NCBI GenBank assembly: GCA_034440615.1
Contig: JAOTOM010005126.1
Coordinates: 389,001-453,000, forward strand
Direction of reading: 5' to 3'
DNA length: 64,000 bases
DNA from: Ashinkailepas kermadecensis
Lineage: Eukaryota; Arthropoda; Thecostraca; Neolepadidae
Both the position numbers and the translations under genes were made by a program. Each line of letters opens with the position of its first letter. Within the stretch, counting starts at the first letter, position 1. Below the pieces are notes generated by a model. That model saw nothing but the letters and a program-made list of their open reading frames with translations. It was not told the DNA's origin and ran no database searches. Positions 45,301 through 57,480 of this stretch are shown piece by piece.

Positions 45301-47369
45301 ATGTCAGCGGCTCATTTATCGGTCTAAGTAGTCGCACTTCTCGTAGTCTCGGTCTCTGTCTTATGATTTCGGTCTAAGCATCTGACTGTTTCTGGCACGT
45401 CCCTCTTTTCACTCGGGCGAATTTACGACAGATAGGGGATGGACGAGAGGAGAGATTGACGACCCCCGCAGAGCGAGCGAGAGAGACAGTCTGCCAGCTG
45501 CCCTCCTATGGGCGATATGTCCTCGGGCGTCGACTGTGAGGGGCCTTTGGCCCTCTCTTCCTCAAGGGGGGGCACGACGAAAGGGCGCAATGACGAAACT
45601 CTCCTGATTGTTACTCATGGGCACTATTCAAGTGGTAACTGCTAACTGGGCTCAGGTATCTCTTGACCGCAAAATCCCGCTGGCCTCTGTGACCCAGGGG
45701 CGCAGATGAGGGGGCGAGCATAGTATGCATGTGGGAGGGCCCGTTAGAGGGGGCCCCACATTGCGTTCGCCGGAAGTTCGGCGCCGGACAATAGGATATA
45801 TAGGCAAAACACTGCCGGGTAATGTGTCCGCCTCCGTTCGCTGTACGTGGGCACGGATGGTACAGAGGATCGGAGGATGCACGGACTGGTTTGGCATGCC
45901 GTAAGTCCCGGGGCTGAAAGGGTAGGGCCGGCTAGGGTATAACGACGAGCAGGGGACGTACCCAACGTGGTAGGGATCCGTGCCCACCCATGGGATACGT
46001 GACGCGGGTCGCACGTCTTCAACGTGTAAGGCCAGGCATGGCGTCGATTGGGTAAGGCTAGGTAAGTTGGCCATTGATACCTGAGTTCAGTTATGATACA
46101 GCACAGAAGCCCAGGGAGAGTTTCACCGCCCAGTGTTGCAATGCCTTAAGGCAGTAACGTCAATATATACAAATTATGCAATCAGGAGAGTCGCGTCAGC
46201 CGTTTACAAGTAGGCCTCGGAGCGGGTAATTAATATGCATTCGGGACTAACCAAGTCCCCAGTGAAAGGGAGTACGACTCGCTAAATGCTTGCGCAACAT
46301 TGGAGGGGGAAAATTGTGGGCGAACTCGTTTTCGTATTATTAGGGACCGTATGATCGTGGGGAATGAAAGGAGCGAGTGACTGTTGCATACATGTTTAAA
46401 GGGGTAGTTTTTAAGGACCAGTGGAATTGGTTCGATTTCAACGCAAGTATTCAGCTGTCAGAAACCTCACTGCCAAAATTTTACTGGATGTTACCTGGGC
46501 CCTGCTTACATCTGGCTGCCCCGAGAACGTCGATGCTGTGTGTGTGCGGGGGGGGGGGTGAGTGGATGATGGATGTGTTGTTGTCTGGGGGTACACGGAT
46601 GGGTCCTGTAAATGGACGAGTGCCGGCGGCGGTGGCAGTACCCAGGTCGTGTACCTCTATCATGACCATCCATCAGTGTCACGTCACACCCGAAGCCCAC
46701 AACCCCTCCTCGCTACATGACCAGCCGGGCGCACTCACGGGCGTATGTGGTGTGGACAGGAGCCTGGCCTCGCTACATAAATTCGTGTAGTGGTGGCGAC
46801 GGGCCGCAGCAAGGTTGGAAGGATGTCGGAGCGGCGGTTGAAGAAGCGGTGGGCGAGGGGACACACGGCACCAACCATCCAGCCGGCCCGCCGGCGGCGG
46901 CCGGCCGCAGTCGCCCGCACAGCGACCCACCCACCCGGCAGTGCCGCCCAGTGCCCCCCAGAGCCCGCTCCGACACCGCCCAGCCCGACATGGCTGGGAC
47001 CCACCTACAATAGCTATTAAGGTGGTCCTATGCTATAGGGGTGATTTTTTCTCTAATTTTTCCGCCTCTCACCCATCAAATGTGTTTCTTTGTGAGCCAA
47101 ACCGATGTGTGGAAGATATTTTATGGGCCAATTAATATTTAGGGGTTGCACAACAGCCTTGAAGTTTCACGCCTATAGACAATTGAGGCATAATCTTATA
47201 ACACAGGCTACTGGTCATTTTGACGGATTTGGATCATTGTGTCCATATAATAAATGCTGGCATTCGGATCCCCCTCCAAATGAGAATATTAGCCGCTCAG
47301 AGGATTTGGTGCCAGGGTGTATCATGGACGCCACTCCACTCAATGTTGTCCGATCAGCGTATATTTTTG
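42303..47369. other. 5 kb without a recognisable gene
   Basis: No repeat or domain stands out. CpG-rich patches lie at 44270-44860 and 46790-47010. Poly-G runs occur at about 44850 and 46548, with a short (GT)n at 44888. A possible RNase H trace (YTDGS, then a frameshift to NGRVPAAVAV) lies near 46588-46645. Host exons may be hidden here, but I cannot support one. Confidence 0.4.
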
Positions 47370-49252
47370 GCTCTCCAGAAGCTGTTCACGATGTGCCGTG
47401 ACAACTTGGAGGAGGTACTGGAGTTGGGCCTCGTCCCAGGTGGGTAGTCTGTTGTACTCTTGAATGAGTGGCACACGTGGCTCTGCATTGTCGTTGGTGA
47501 CTATGATTCCTTGGACGATATGGTATGCCTTCAGGAAGTCCTTTCACGAGTTCCAAGAATCTGGAGGTGCAGACAGGTATCCCATGGGGAGATTCATCTT
47601 CCTGAAGAAGGCTAGTGTTCCTTGGGTCACAAATGTTTCCAAACCGTGTCCCTGGATAGCTTCAGCTGTGACTGTCACTCGTTTGGGAGGCCCTTCAGTT
47701 CAAGGTTGCTCGTTCAGGGCATTTGCCATCAAGCTCTTGGTGGTAGATCCACTACGGATCAATAAAGCAGAGGGCCACTAGCTCTTCTGAAAGATGCCAT
47801 TGTTGGGAACGGAATTTTGCACAGGGGCTTTAGAAATTGATTCATCAATAATTTCATAGGCATGGAGGGCTTTGAGAAGGTTCAAATCATTTCGAGGAGC
47901 ATATTCGGGAAGGGGTGCCTCGATCCAGTACTTCGCATGCACAGTAGCAACGAAGATGGACTTGTTACGCAAGCCCTGCTCATCTCTTGGAGTGAGCTTG
48001 AATTGTCCACGGAACATCCACACTTTCAATGAGTAAGCTACCTTTGACATCCAGCGGGCATGATGCATGGGCTCAGTACGATTGAAGTGGACTCATAGGT
48101 AGAGTTCCTCCAAAGAAAATCAATGAGAGCTCCGGGAATTATCGGTAGTCGTCCCTCAGATCATGTCGCATTACCCAAGTTTTTTAAACGCAGGCAATCG
48201 ATTCGGCTTGAGTCTCGTGGATGAATAGTGCGACCACCTCATGATCAGCACCAGTTTCAAACACGTTCTGGTTGACAAACTCCCATTTGGCCTGAAAGCG
48301 TTTGAAAAAAAGCACCTCTCGGCCCTTGGTTGGCCCCATGAGTGTTGCATAAGTAGCTTCCACAATCAGCTCCATCACGTGGTGCATACATGCGAGGTAA
48401 AGGAGGTTCTTTTTTCAGTTTTTGCTCTATAATGATGCATGCACCATTGTCATGACCTGTGTTGGAAGCCGTCGTAGCAAATGCCATTCCAACAACTCTT
48501 TTGGCCAGGCCCCACTCTTCTAAAGCTTCAACAACAGTCTTGGCTTGCTGCAATAGTGTCATTCGGGATCTCGGCAGCTTGAAGGAGCTGGCGGATTCCG
48601 CTGCCCGACACGAGGAAGGGGGTGTCCATCAACATGTTCTTGAGTTGTCAGATCCTTCATAAACTTACCATCACAGTGCGCTATCAATGACGCTTCAGCA
48701 GTAAACTCTGCTTTCAAGCAGGAGGCAAATTGTTCTCTATGCAGCTGTCGTTTCCGCCGGATGGAGGATCGATTGATGTTGAGTTCGTTAACATTCTTCT
48801 CGACAGAGCGAGCACTCTCTGACAGCATAAACGTTGCCTTTCGGTCTGCCACTTTTGTCCTGTCAGGAACCGCTGCAAGAGATGGAGATACAATGTTCTG
48901 TGTCGCCCTTCGGCGTTTGGAGGGACCAGGAGTGGTTTCCGTATCTGCAGTTACTCCCACAACACCGTCGCCTTCTTCATTGGTCACGTCTGGACCACCG
49001 CTACTTCACGTACTTGACGCCTCCACCTGTACGCCTTCGAAAGAGGTTGAGGCCGTTTGTTGCGTACGAAGCTTCCTCTCCTCTTGTACCCTCCTTCGCT
49101 TGGAGGATCGGCTTTCTCTGGCAGTTAGGTAGACGTCCACTGGACTCATATTTCCTCTACGGCGTGGTTCTCTTTAGGCAAGTAGGACATCTTTGTCCTC
49201 CTGAATGTGATAGTCGATAGGGCATCTGCAGTGGCTACATCAAATATGTCCT

Positions 49253-50181
49253 TTAACACGCGCACTGGAGGGGGGCGAAATCCGCCCACCCCTCCGGTTT
49301 TTCGCAAATAACTGCAGATTTTACCGGTCGATATACGCGATTTTCGGTGTACCTGCTTAGAAATGAACGCGCGTCGTTTAAAGTGAGAAAAATGGAAATC
49401 TGCCGAACATTTTTCAAGTTAGGGGCCGCTAAAGTAAAAAAATGTTATAGCGCCAGACCACAAAAATCGGCGCTGATGCGCTTCCAGTATACTGACAAAA
49501 GGGAAGTGTTCTAGGCAACACTAGCGACTTGTTTGATGCATATTGATATGCTGTATAGTTTCAAGGTCATGTTAGGTCACCAAGGTCAAGTCAGGTCAAG
49601 TTCATGACAGGTCAATGGAACCAAACTTGATCAACTGGAATGTTGCCATAAATGCACTACTGGTTGTCATTTGTACTGTTTGTCATTGCGTTTCCGTACT
49701 TTATTCATGTACTTCACTCCCTTCTTCACGAAGCCGATTGCTCCGAGCTGCCCGACGGAGCAGTCGGGCGGGCGGCCGGTTCCGGTAACTGGAACAGGTA
49801 ACTGACCTGATAAAGTGGTGCTATATAGGTGACCTGAGGTCAAATGTTGGGTCTAGCATCTGCATTGCATCATTAGTAATGTCCAAAACATCATTGATGC
49901 CCATTTTTGAGCATTTAAACACAATCACAGCGATCCATAACGATGACAAGCCAAGCCACGCAGAACCGGAAAATGTTGCCAATCTGACCTCATTTGACCT
50001 TGAATATATTGACCTAAGATCACGAAAATTGCACACAATAGAGTTCACTACCGTGCCCATTCACCCTGCGAATTTCGTTCCTCCAGCTTTACTAGGAGCT
50101 GAGATCTTAGGGGGCGGCGGAATCCGCCCCCCCCCCCTCCAGTGCGCGTAATTCTCAGAGGCCCTCCAGGGCGCGTGTTAA
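49253..50181. mobile_element. TTAA element B (929 bp)
   Basis: Starts TTAACACGCGCACTGGAGGG and ends CCCTCCAGGGCGCGTGTTAA, giving about 20-bp imperfect TIRs with TTAA at each end. The left end continues into the palindrome GGGCGAAATCCGCCC. The right end repeats CTCCAGTGCGCGTAATT about 33 bp inside. It shares interior sequence with elements C and D, including a minus-strand frame of 80 codons (49821-50060) with KMGINDVLDITNDAM. It lies inside the transposase-like pseudogene and abuts element C over one shared TTAA (50178-50181). Confidence 0.9.
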
Positions 50182-51160
50182 CACGCGCACTGGAGGGGGG
50201 TGAAATCCGCCCACCCCTCAGATTTTTCTTAAATAACTCCAGATTTTACCGGTCGATATACGCTATGTTTTGTATACCTGCTTAGAAATGTCCGGCACGT
50301 CGCTTAAAATAAGAAAAACGAAAATATGCCGAACATTTTTCGAGTTAGAGGCCGTCAAAGTAAAAAAAATATTCGTAGCTTAAGACCACACAAATCGACG
50401 CTGATGCGCTTCCCGTAAATCGGCAAAAGCGAAGTGTTCATGGCAATACTAGCGACTTATTTGATGTCTATTGTTATGCAATATTGTTTCAAGATCATGC
50501 TAGGTCACCGAGGTTAACTCAGGTCAAGTTCATGACAGGTCGATAAAACCAAACTTGTTCAACCGGAAGGTTGTCATAAACGCAAATGAAAGTCATGCGA
50601 TTCATGCCATTTTGCATGTTGCTCCCTACTGAAAACTTCTGTTTTTGTCATTGTGAAACTTGTAAACATGAAGCGTTTCCATACTTCATCCATGTACTTC
50701 AGCCCTTTCTTCGTGAAGCCGATTGCGCCGAGCTGCCTGCCGGTCCGGCGGGCGGCCCAGTTCCGGTACCTGGAACCGGTAACTGACCCGATAAAGTGCT
50801 GATATATAGGTGACCTGAGGCCAAATTCCGGATCTATCATATGTATTTCATCATTAGCTATGTCCAAAACATTATTGATGCCCATTTTAGAGCATTTAAA
50901 CACAATCGTAGCGATCCATAACCATGTTGAGCCAAGCCACGCAAAACAAGCCAAATATGACATATGTGACCTCATTTTACCTGGAAGATATTGACCTAAG
51001 ATCATAAAATTTGGACACAATAGAGTTCACCACCATATTCATCTACCCTGAAAACTTCGTTACTCTAGCTATAATAGGAGCCGAGATCTTAGGGGGCGGT
51101 ATCCGCCCCACCCCCCTCAAGTGCGCGTAGTTTGCAGAGGCCCTCCAAGGCGCGTGTTAA
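50178..51160. mobile_element. TTAA element C (983 bp), in tandem with B
   Basis: Same orientation and ends as B, with about 50 bp of extra interior sequence near 50585-50690. Together B and C interrupt the pseudogene. Deleting 49257-51160 joins GTCCTTTAA directly to GGTGTCC, which restores the gene's frame (T-L-K-D on the minus strand) and proves TTAA as the duplicated target. Confidence 0.9.
50574..51020 (-). CDS. Open frame of 148 codons inside TTAA element C
   Basis: Contains FAWLGSTWLWIATIVFKCSKMG, INNVLDIANDEIHMIDPEF and GFTKKGLKYMDEVWKRFMF. The first half is shared with elements B (49821-50060, minus) and D (58406-58609, plus), always read from the complex end towards the simple end. 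I do not recognise the family. It could be a relic of an autonomous element's transposase or chance openness of a conserved repeat. No start context supports translation. Confidence 0.25.
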   Translation of the reverse strand: MCPNFMILGQYLPGKMRSHMSYLACFAWLGSTWLWIATIVFKCSKMGINNVLDIANDEIHMIDPEFGLRSPIYQHFIGSVTGSRYRNWAARRTGRQLGAIGFTKKGLKYMDEVWKRFMFTSFTMTKTEVFSREQHAKWHESHDFHLRL

Positions 51161-51490
51161 GGTGTCCTTGAAAGCTTCTTCCCTTCCAATTTTGGGAGTT
51201 GATCTCCGACTTTTGCCCTTCTTCAGTTGCTGGTATTCAGAATACAATTTATCTACCTTAGCAAAGGAGTGGTCTTTTCGAACCGTGGAGATGCGGGCTC
51301 TTTTCCAAACCTTTACTACCCGAGCCCCCACGGCAGGAGCACTACTACGAATAGTGAATTTCTCCTGATGGTAGTGAAGGAAGTTGCCGAGGACATCGCC
51401 ATTTGATGGCAGCTTGGACCCTTTCAGATCTGCTTTGGAGCTGACTAGGTATATGTTATGCCTAATTCTACTGGCCATGTCAGGTGTCAC

Positions 51491-52143
51491 TTACAGTCTT
51501 ATTCAATATACAGACACTACTAACTGCATCAGTAATTGTCATTTTACACTTTGAAAATACTGTTATACTGTCAAAGGGCTGTAAGCAATTAGTGGAACTT
51601 CAAGATCAATGTGCAACCTTTAAATATTGTTTCTATTTTTTAAGATTGTTTTCCCTTTTGGGTTTTGGGCACAAAGGAACACATCTGGGCGTTGGAGCAT
51701 AACATTAATAAAAAAGAAGCTTTTAAGGACCACCCTTATAGCGATGGTAGTGAAATTTCATCACATGGTAGGAAAGCTCACGTCTACGTGCTCACTGCGC
51801 TTGCTGCGTGTGACATATCCGTATTTACTCGCCCCCACTTTAATATATAAAGCTAAATAGCAGTTTTGTTATAAGAAGGCCGCTGAAGATTGACGTTAGG
51901 CGTCGGACGCAATGTTAACGCGGACATCGGGGATCTCCAGTAAAGAAAGAAAACAGGTAGGTTCCTGATGCCGTTCAAGAACTCTGAAACATGCGCATGC
52001 GACAAGCGCGCCCGGATGCTCACTAGTGTGTGCGCGAAGAATATAGTTACAAATTATGAGACTCTGTCTCCATAAAATATGATGCGAAGTGCATTCTTGA
52101 AAGGTAGATTGCCTTCAGACGTAATTTTATTGCCACTTACAGT
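51491..52143. other. No recognisable feature
   Basis: Flank between the pseudogene's 5' end and the 177-bp satellite. Only short frames. Confidence 0.5.
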
Positions 52144-53200
52144 GACATATTGCGCATATTGTTACTTTCCGTATTTCCTTCTGGAATTATTTTCAGCCAT
52201 AACGGCCGGCCGCCGGCGGCCCCCGGGCCGTCTGGCCTTGGGCCCGTCCCCAACCGCCCGCCATATTTGCCAGAACGTCAATAATGTGGCGAAGCTTCAT
52301 GTCAAAATGTAAAAAGTGACAGGGTTAGATATGCATAAAAGTAGTCGAATATGTTATCAGAAGGCAGCTGATTTTGTGCCGGTTTATTTGAGACCATTGG
52401 AAATTAGTTCGCTAATGTAGAACATCGAATATGCAATTAAAAGGAATACAATGGGATAATTTGAGACACAAATCCTGGAATTGAGTGCAAAAATCACAGG
52501 GTTAGGTATCTATAAAAGTAGTCGAGTATGGCATCAGAAGGCAGCGGATTTTATGTCGGTTTATTTAAGATCATTGGAAAATAATTCGGTAATGTAGAAC
52601 ATCTGATATACAATTTGAAAGAATGCAATGCGATAATTCAAGACACAAATCTTTGAATTGAGTGCAAAAGTGACAGGGTTAGATATCTATAAAAGTAGTC
52701 GAGTATGGCATTAAAAGGCAGCGGGTTTGATACCGGTTTAGTTAAGACCATTGGAAATAAATTCGGTAATGTAGAAAATCTGATATACAATATGAAGTGA
52801 TACAATGTGATAATTTGGGACACAAATTTTGGAATTTAGTGCAAAAGTGACAGGGTTAAACCTTCATGGAAGTTATTCAAGATTATATAAAAATGTAGCA
52901 CGTTCGATTTTCGTTTAGTTAAGCACATTGGAAATTGTCAGGACGTCTCACCGAAGATGTATGACACGTTTGTATCACAAGATGTTGAGTGGCGAATTGC
53001 TCCCATTCCACTTTATGGGCAAAGTGACAGGGTGAGATGATTTGATAATAAAACGAACTGCACATCATAAGATAGTTTGTTTCAATGCTGTTCAAATTTG
53101 ACCATTGGAAATTACTTGCACCTCGTCTAGAAACCAGAATATAGCATTAATCAAAGCAAGCCCACTCTGGTGGTGTTCATTCACAAACCCACCACCAGAG
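52144..53200. repeat. 177-bp AT-rich satellite, about five to six monomers
   Basis: The word AGTGACAGGGTTAGAT or a close variant recurs with its inner A at 52321, 52498, 52675, 52852 and 53029, exactly 177 bp apart each time. Monomers 1-3 are similar throughout. Monomers 4 and 5 drift strongly yet keep the spacing. A weak sixth copy may begin near 52144. Confidence 0.9.
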
Positions 53201-53877
53201 CGGCGCCACCGGTATTATGTCCGCTTATGACGCCTAACTGATGTGATGGGATGTGATCAATCTTCTGTATATTTAACAGGTCTAGTCTAGTATAAGGAGG
53301 CTTACATTCTTTCATCAATAAGTTTTCCATTTTGCTAGCCGACAGGGGCGCACGACGTCGGACCAGACCACGGCCACCAGCCTTCCCCTGACATGCTTTG
53401 ACATGCCAAGCCGAACCCAAACGTCTCGTACCTGCGCGGATCATCGGCGGGAGCGATAGATCTGGAGCAGTAAAACGCGCAAGCCCGCAACTAAGCACCT
53501 CGTTTTTTGGCTCCGCTGCACCAACCCACACACCTGCACCGACGACAACCGGAGAGGAGAAAGGGCCGGCGGACCCTGAAGTCAGCGACCCCAGAGGGTG
53601 AAAAATTCCAAATCGCCACCAGCTTCAGAAAAACAACGTCACGAAGGCCCAGACGTCATCGGAAAGGCATGGCCGCGTGAAAATTCAAAATTGAGATGGC
53701 GCACCGCCGACCAATCAGCACGCAAACTTTTTACTCAGAGCGTAGTGAATGGTTGGAGAGGGAAGAAGTGGAGGAGAACAAATAGCGATGCAAATTGGTG
53801 GACAATACGACTTAGGGTACGACTCAGAGGGGCAGAAGGACCGAGACTCTGACAAGAGAATCATCGAGAGTCACAGA
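53201..53877. other. No recognisable gene
   Basis: Moderately GC-rich, with a 116-codon minus-strand frame at 53181-53531 that has no motif I recognise. Confidence 0.45.
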
Positions 53878-54394
<517 letters not shown>

Positions 54395-55390
54395 GGAGGC
54401 AGACGTAATAGTTGCGCAGTGAAGTGCTGGACGGAGGAGGGTGGAAAAGTGGCGGATGGCTGGAGGGCGACCACCATCCGACATGTGAGTGTCATCTGTG
54501 TGACATGATTTGCTCTTCCCAAACCGTGCCGGACCGACCTAAGTTCCATTACTCAGCTACTGCCTCCTCGACCTCATCTCACTCAGCTAAAAGGAGCGAC
54601 CCGTCTTGTGGGGGGGGGGGGATCAAATAGGCTAAATTCGGGGGATGGATAGTTCCGCGTATGAATGTACTTGAAGAGGTATATGTGAGATGGCCAGTGG
54701 TGAGTGGATTAGGTGTGGTCGTAATGTCATGATGTATGCATAAGTGTAAATATATTAGATTCAGTATACAAATGTTTCAAGGCACTAGCAGAGACACGGA
54801 GCAGCTACTTGGCATTTCACGGACGGGATGGGCAGTGAAAAAGGACTTTTGCGAGTAAATATGGAGCATAGCTTGGACTAACGGTCAGGAATAATAGGCA
54901 AAAATATGTTCCTAACATCCGTCATGTAGGAGTATCGGTATTGAATGCGGCCGTGAACAGTGGCAATCGCTCGATCCGACAGCACACATGTTGAGAACTG
55001 TGCATGCAACAATCCCTGTCTTCCCCTCCCCGTCCAATGCACTCGGCACTAACAGGACTAAAACATTTAACACTATAGCCAAGCTACCCGCCGTGTTGCG
55101 GACTAGTTTCAAAATCCAAACTATACGTGAACTCAAGGGATGCGCTCCAGTTGGTTGTTCAGTGGCGTAGCTCTGCTTCTGTGACGAATGTCCATACAAA
55201 ATAGCATTTATGTCAAATAGCATGACCGCTTAACGCCCGCAAGGTGACCCACCGTGGAGATCAGCCTAAATCGAGGATGACGTCAGAAATACGGCTCTCC
55301 CAGGCCGGTCAGAAATAGCATAGTGCATTCCCTGGAGACCAGGTGATGGGTGGGATAGTATTTGCGTCCGCTGCTGGATGGCAGGCCGAG
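54395..55390. other. No recognisable gene
   Basis: Contains a G12 run near 54612. Nothing else supported. Confidence 0.45.
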
Positions 55391-55511
55391 CCTCGGGGTC
55401 TGAGGGGTACGCTCTGATAGTGTCACCAGTAACCGACAGATAGACGTCGATAGTACCTCGGGGTCTGAGGGGTACGCTCTGATAGTGTCACCAGTAACCG
55501 ACAGATAGACG
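55391..55511. repeat. 65-bp tandem duplication
   Basis: CCTCGGGGTCTGAGGGGTAC and the following 40 bases recur at 55391 and 55456, nearly identical. Confidence 0.95.
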
Positions 55512-56315
55512 ACCGTCCTCCCATGGTAGCTCACACAACTCCAAGCCGGCTGCAGTTTGGGGGGTGGATGGTGGAGGTGGTGAGGAACCAAACACAACAC
55601 CAACATTCTGGCGCTAAAAGCAAGTGCTGGCGCTAAAATTCAGCCCAGTTTGGCTTGATCGGTTCTCGTTCACACAACCCGAGAGAAACCGCACACAGCC
55701 ACCACAGCCCCCCCTATATAACCCACGACCTGCCGACGGCAGAGACCCCCATACTATTCTAACCTAATCCAATATTACTTAAGTCCAATCTTGTTTCGTC
55801 TCGTCTAATGTAGTGTAATTTAGCCTTGTCTGGTCTAATCTACACCGTTAGAATGTCAAAATGTAAAAATGTTCCCATTGGCGACGTCATGAGCCAACAA
55901 AACAAAATGGAGGGATTTAAAATTCAAAATTATCTGGGACTGTGTTTGTATTTTGCATTGGGAAAATTGTGCATATATGGGCATAGATCATTTTTAGTGA
56001 TCCAAAACATTACTTGATGTCCATACATGCACATGCAAAATATGGCGTAGTGAGGAGTCTACGGAGGCTGGGTATAATTTGTTCTTTGTGGCTGGTTTTC
56101 CCAGTCAGTGACACAAACACCTATCATTTTGTCATCCGTACATAATATCAATATTTACCGTAAGGTTTCTGACCAAAGACGTCACCTATGAATGATAATA
56201 AAGGGAATCCAGAGACGGCTGAGTGGAAAGGCTACTACTACCATCATTGGTCATTCATAAAATCTCCTAGCTCCACCACTACGTGCGACTTGCGACTCTA
56301 GTAAAGGTCATTTGC
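55512..56315. other. No recognisable gene
   Basis: Only short frames. A 63-codon plus-strand frame at 55826-56017 is unrecognised. Confidence 0.45.
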
Positions 56316-56980
56316 GCCACCTTTAAAGGGTGTGTGTCTTGCAATCAAAGCCAAGGCTAGGTACATTTATGTCCAGGGAGTTTTACGTTATAGTGTGTAA
56401 TGTTTTAGGTGCTGAAGGCGGTGGTTGGGTGTGGGATATCTTCCGGATGTCTAAATGGTTTTAGTTTTACTTTATTCCTCTGCAAGATAATTTGTAGCTC
56501 TGGTGGAGGGCGGGTGTTAATTTTGAGAGTGATAAGAATGTCGATTTTTCCCGGACGGCGGCATTAGCCTACTCTTGTCCAAGAGCACCGATGGGTCTTT
56601 ACCGTGCGAACAAGGAGGTAATTGTCCACACCGCCTATCACGCCGGCTGCTGCGTGTTTGTGTTAGTTGTGGGTTAGTTTAAGCATGTCATGCAGGGTTG
56701 TCAGTGGGGTTAGTACGGTGTTTGACAATTCGGTTCATCTACGTCCGCTGTGCCTCTAGATAAACGTTTTTCGTTATGAGTTGCAAGGTAACGCGGCTCA
56801 TCTACGTCCGATGGCCCCTCTGGGTAGTCATTTTACGTTTTGCTATGTTTCCCCTAAAGTAAACCAGCTCATCTACGTCCGACGGCACCGTTAGGTAACC
56901 ATTTATTTCTAACTGGAAAGCAAATCGGCTCATGTACGTGCGACGTCATTCGAGATAGCTATTTACGTTTTTCCTCGATT
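56316..56980 (+). repeat. Duplicated segment, copy 1 (unoccupied)
   Basis: Same order of sequence as 57880-59510, for example TTTTAGGTGCTGAAGGC, AAGATAATTTGTAGCT, TAGCCTACTCTT and GCGAACAA, without the DNA element. Its second half holds four diverged units of about 60-70 bp marked by CGGCTCATCTACGTCCGAYG. The empty TTAA site is at about 56678-56681. Confidence 0.85.
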
Positions 56981-57480
56981 TTGTCGTGGGTCTCACCACC
57001 TTTGGCCACTCGAGACTCTCTGGTGTCAGATCCTCAAGACTTCTGTCCTCAGAACCTCAGAGTGCCAGGCTGCTCAGGAGTTTCTGGTCTCAGAGTCCCA
57101 GAACCGTGCAACCTGATATTCTCAAAGGTCGGTTATTTAGTCACTCCAGTGAATTCACCTGCCACTCTGAGACAGATAATTGACTACTATTATTTCACAG
57201 CATGATATTACTATTTCATCTGCGTCCTTTATGTTTGCAAAGCATACTCACCTATCACATTCAAACTCAGCTGTAGCTCTTCTTGCGTCAGCTGGCGGCA
57301 GACTGCACCAGTCGGTACGGTCTCTCTCATACATGGGTGCATATCAAAGTCGTTTCGGGCCCCTATTATCGGTTCCGGTGGTAAATGGCCAAAGCAGCCC
57401 ATCTATGTTGCTACTGAACCAGGCCATTCTACTGCACTCCATACTTCCTTATTGGATCTTCGGACATACGTGAACACAAT
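56981..57480. other. No recognisable gene
   Basis: Spacer between duplicate copy 1 and the 12-bp array. A 97-codon plus-strand frame at 57180-57473 is unrecognised. Confidence 0.45.

Larger units (their letters stand above)
47370..51490 (-). pseudogene. Transposase-like protein of a family common in arthropod genomes, broken and interrupted
   Basis: Read on the minus strand, the N-terminus (51490-51161) gives IRHNIYLVSSKADLKGSKLPS, NGDVLGNFLHYHQEK and EEAFKDT. After a 1.9-kb insertion it continues KDIFDVATADALSTI. Further blocks are KRRRATQNIVSPSLAAV, HREQFASCLKAEFTAEASLI, CDGKFMKDL, GMAFATTASNTGHDNGACI, MHHVMELIVEA, MHHARWMSKVAYSLKVWMFRG, APRNDLNLLKALHAYE and LVALCFIDP. It ends near 47380 with IQEYNRLPTWDEAQLQYLLQ. 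From memory, family members read CFDTTxSNTG where this copy has AFATT, so a likely catalytic Asp is gone. The D...D...CxHH pattern suggests an RNase H-fold, perhaps hAT-like, transposase (inference). At least four frameshifts and one stop are present. Confidence 0.65.

Noticed and set aside
47105..47781. Plus-strand frames of about 100 codons
   Set aside because: The minus strand here encodes the conserved C-terminal part of the transposase-like pseudogene, so these are shadows.
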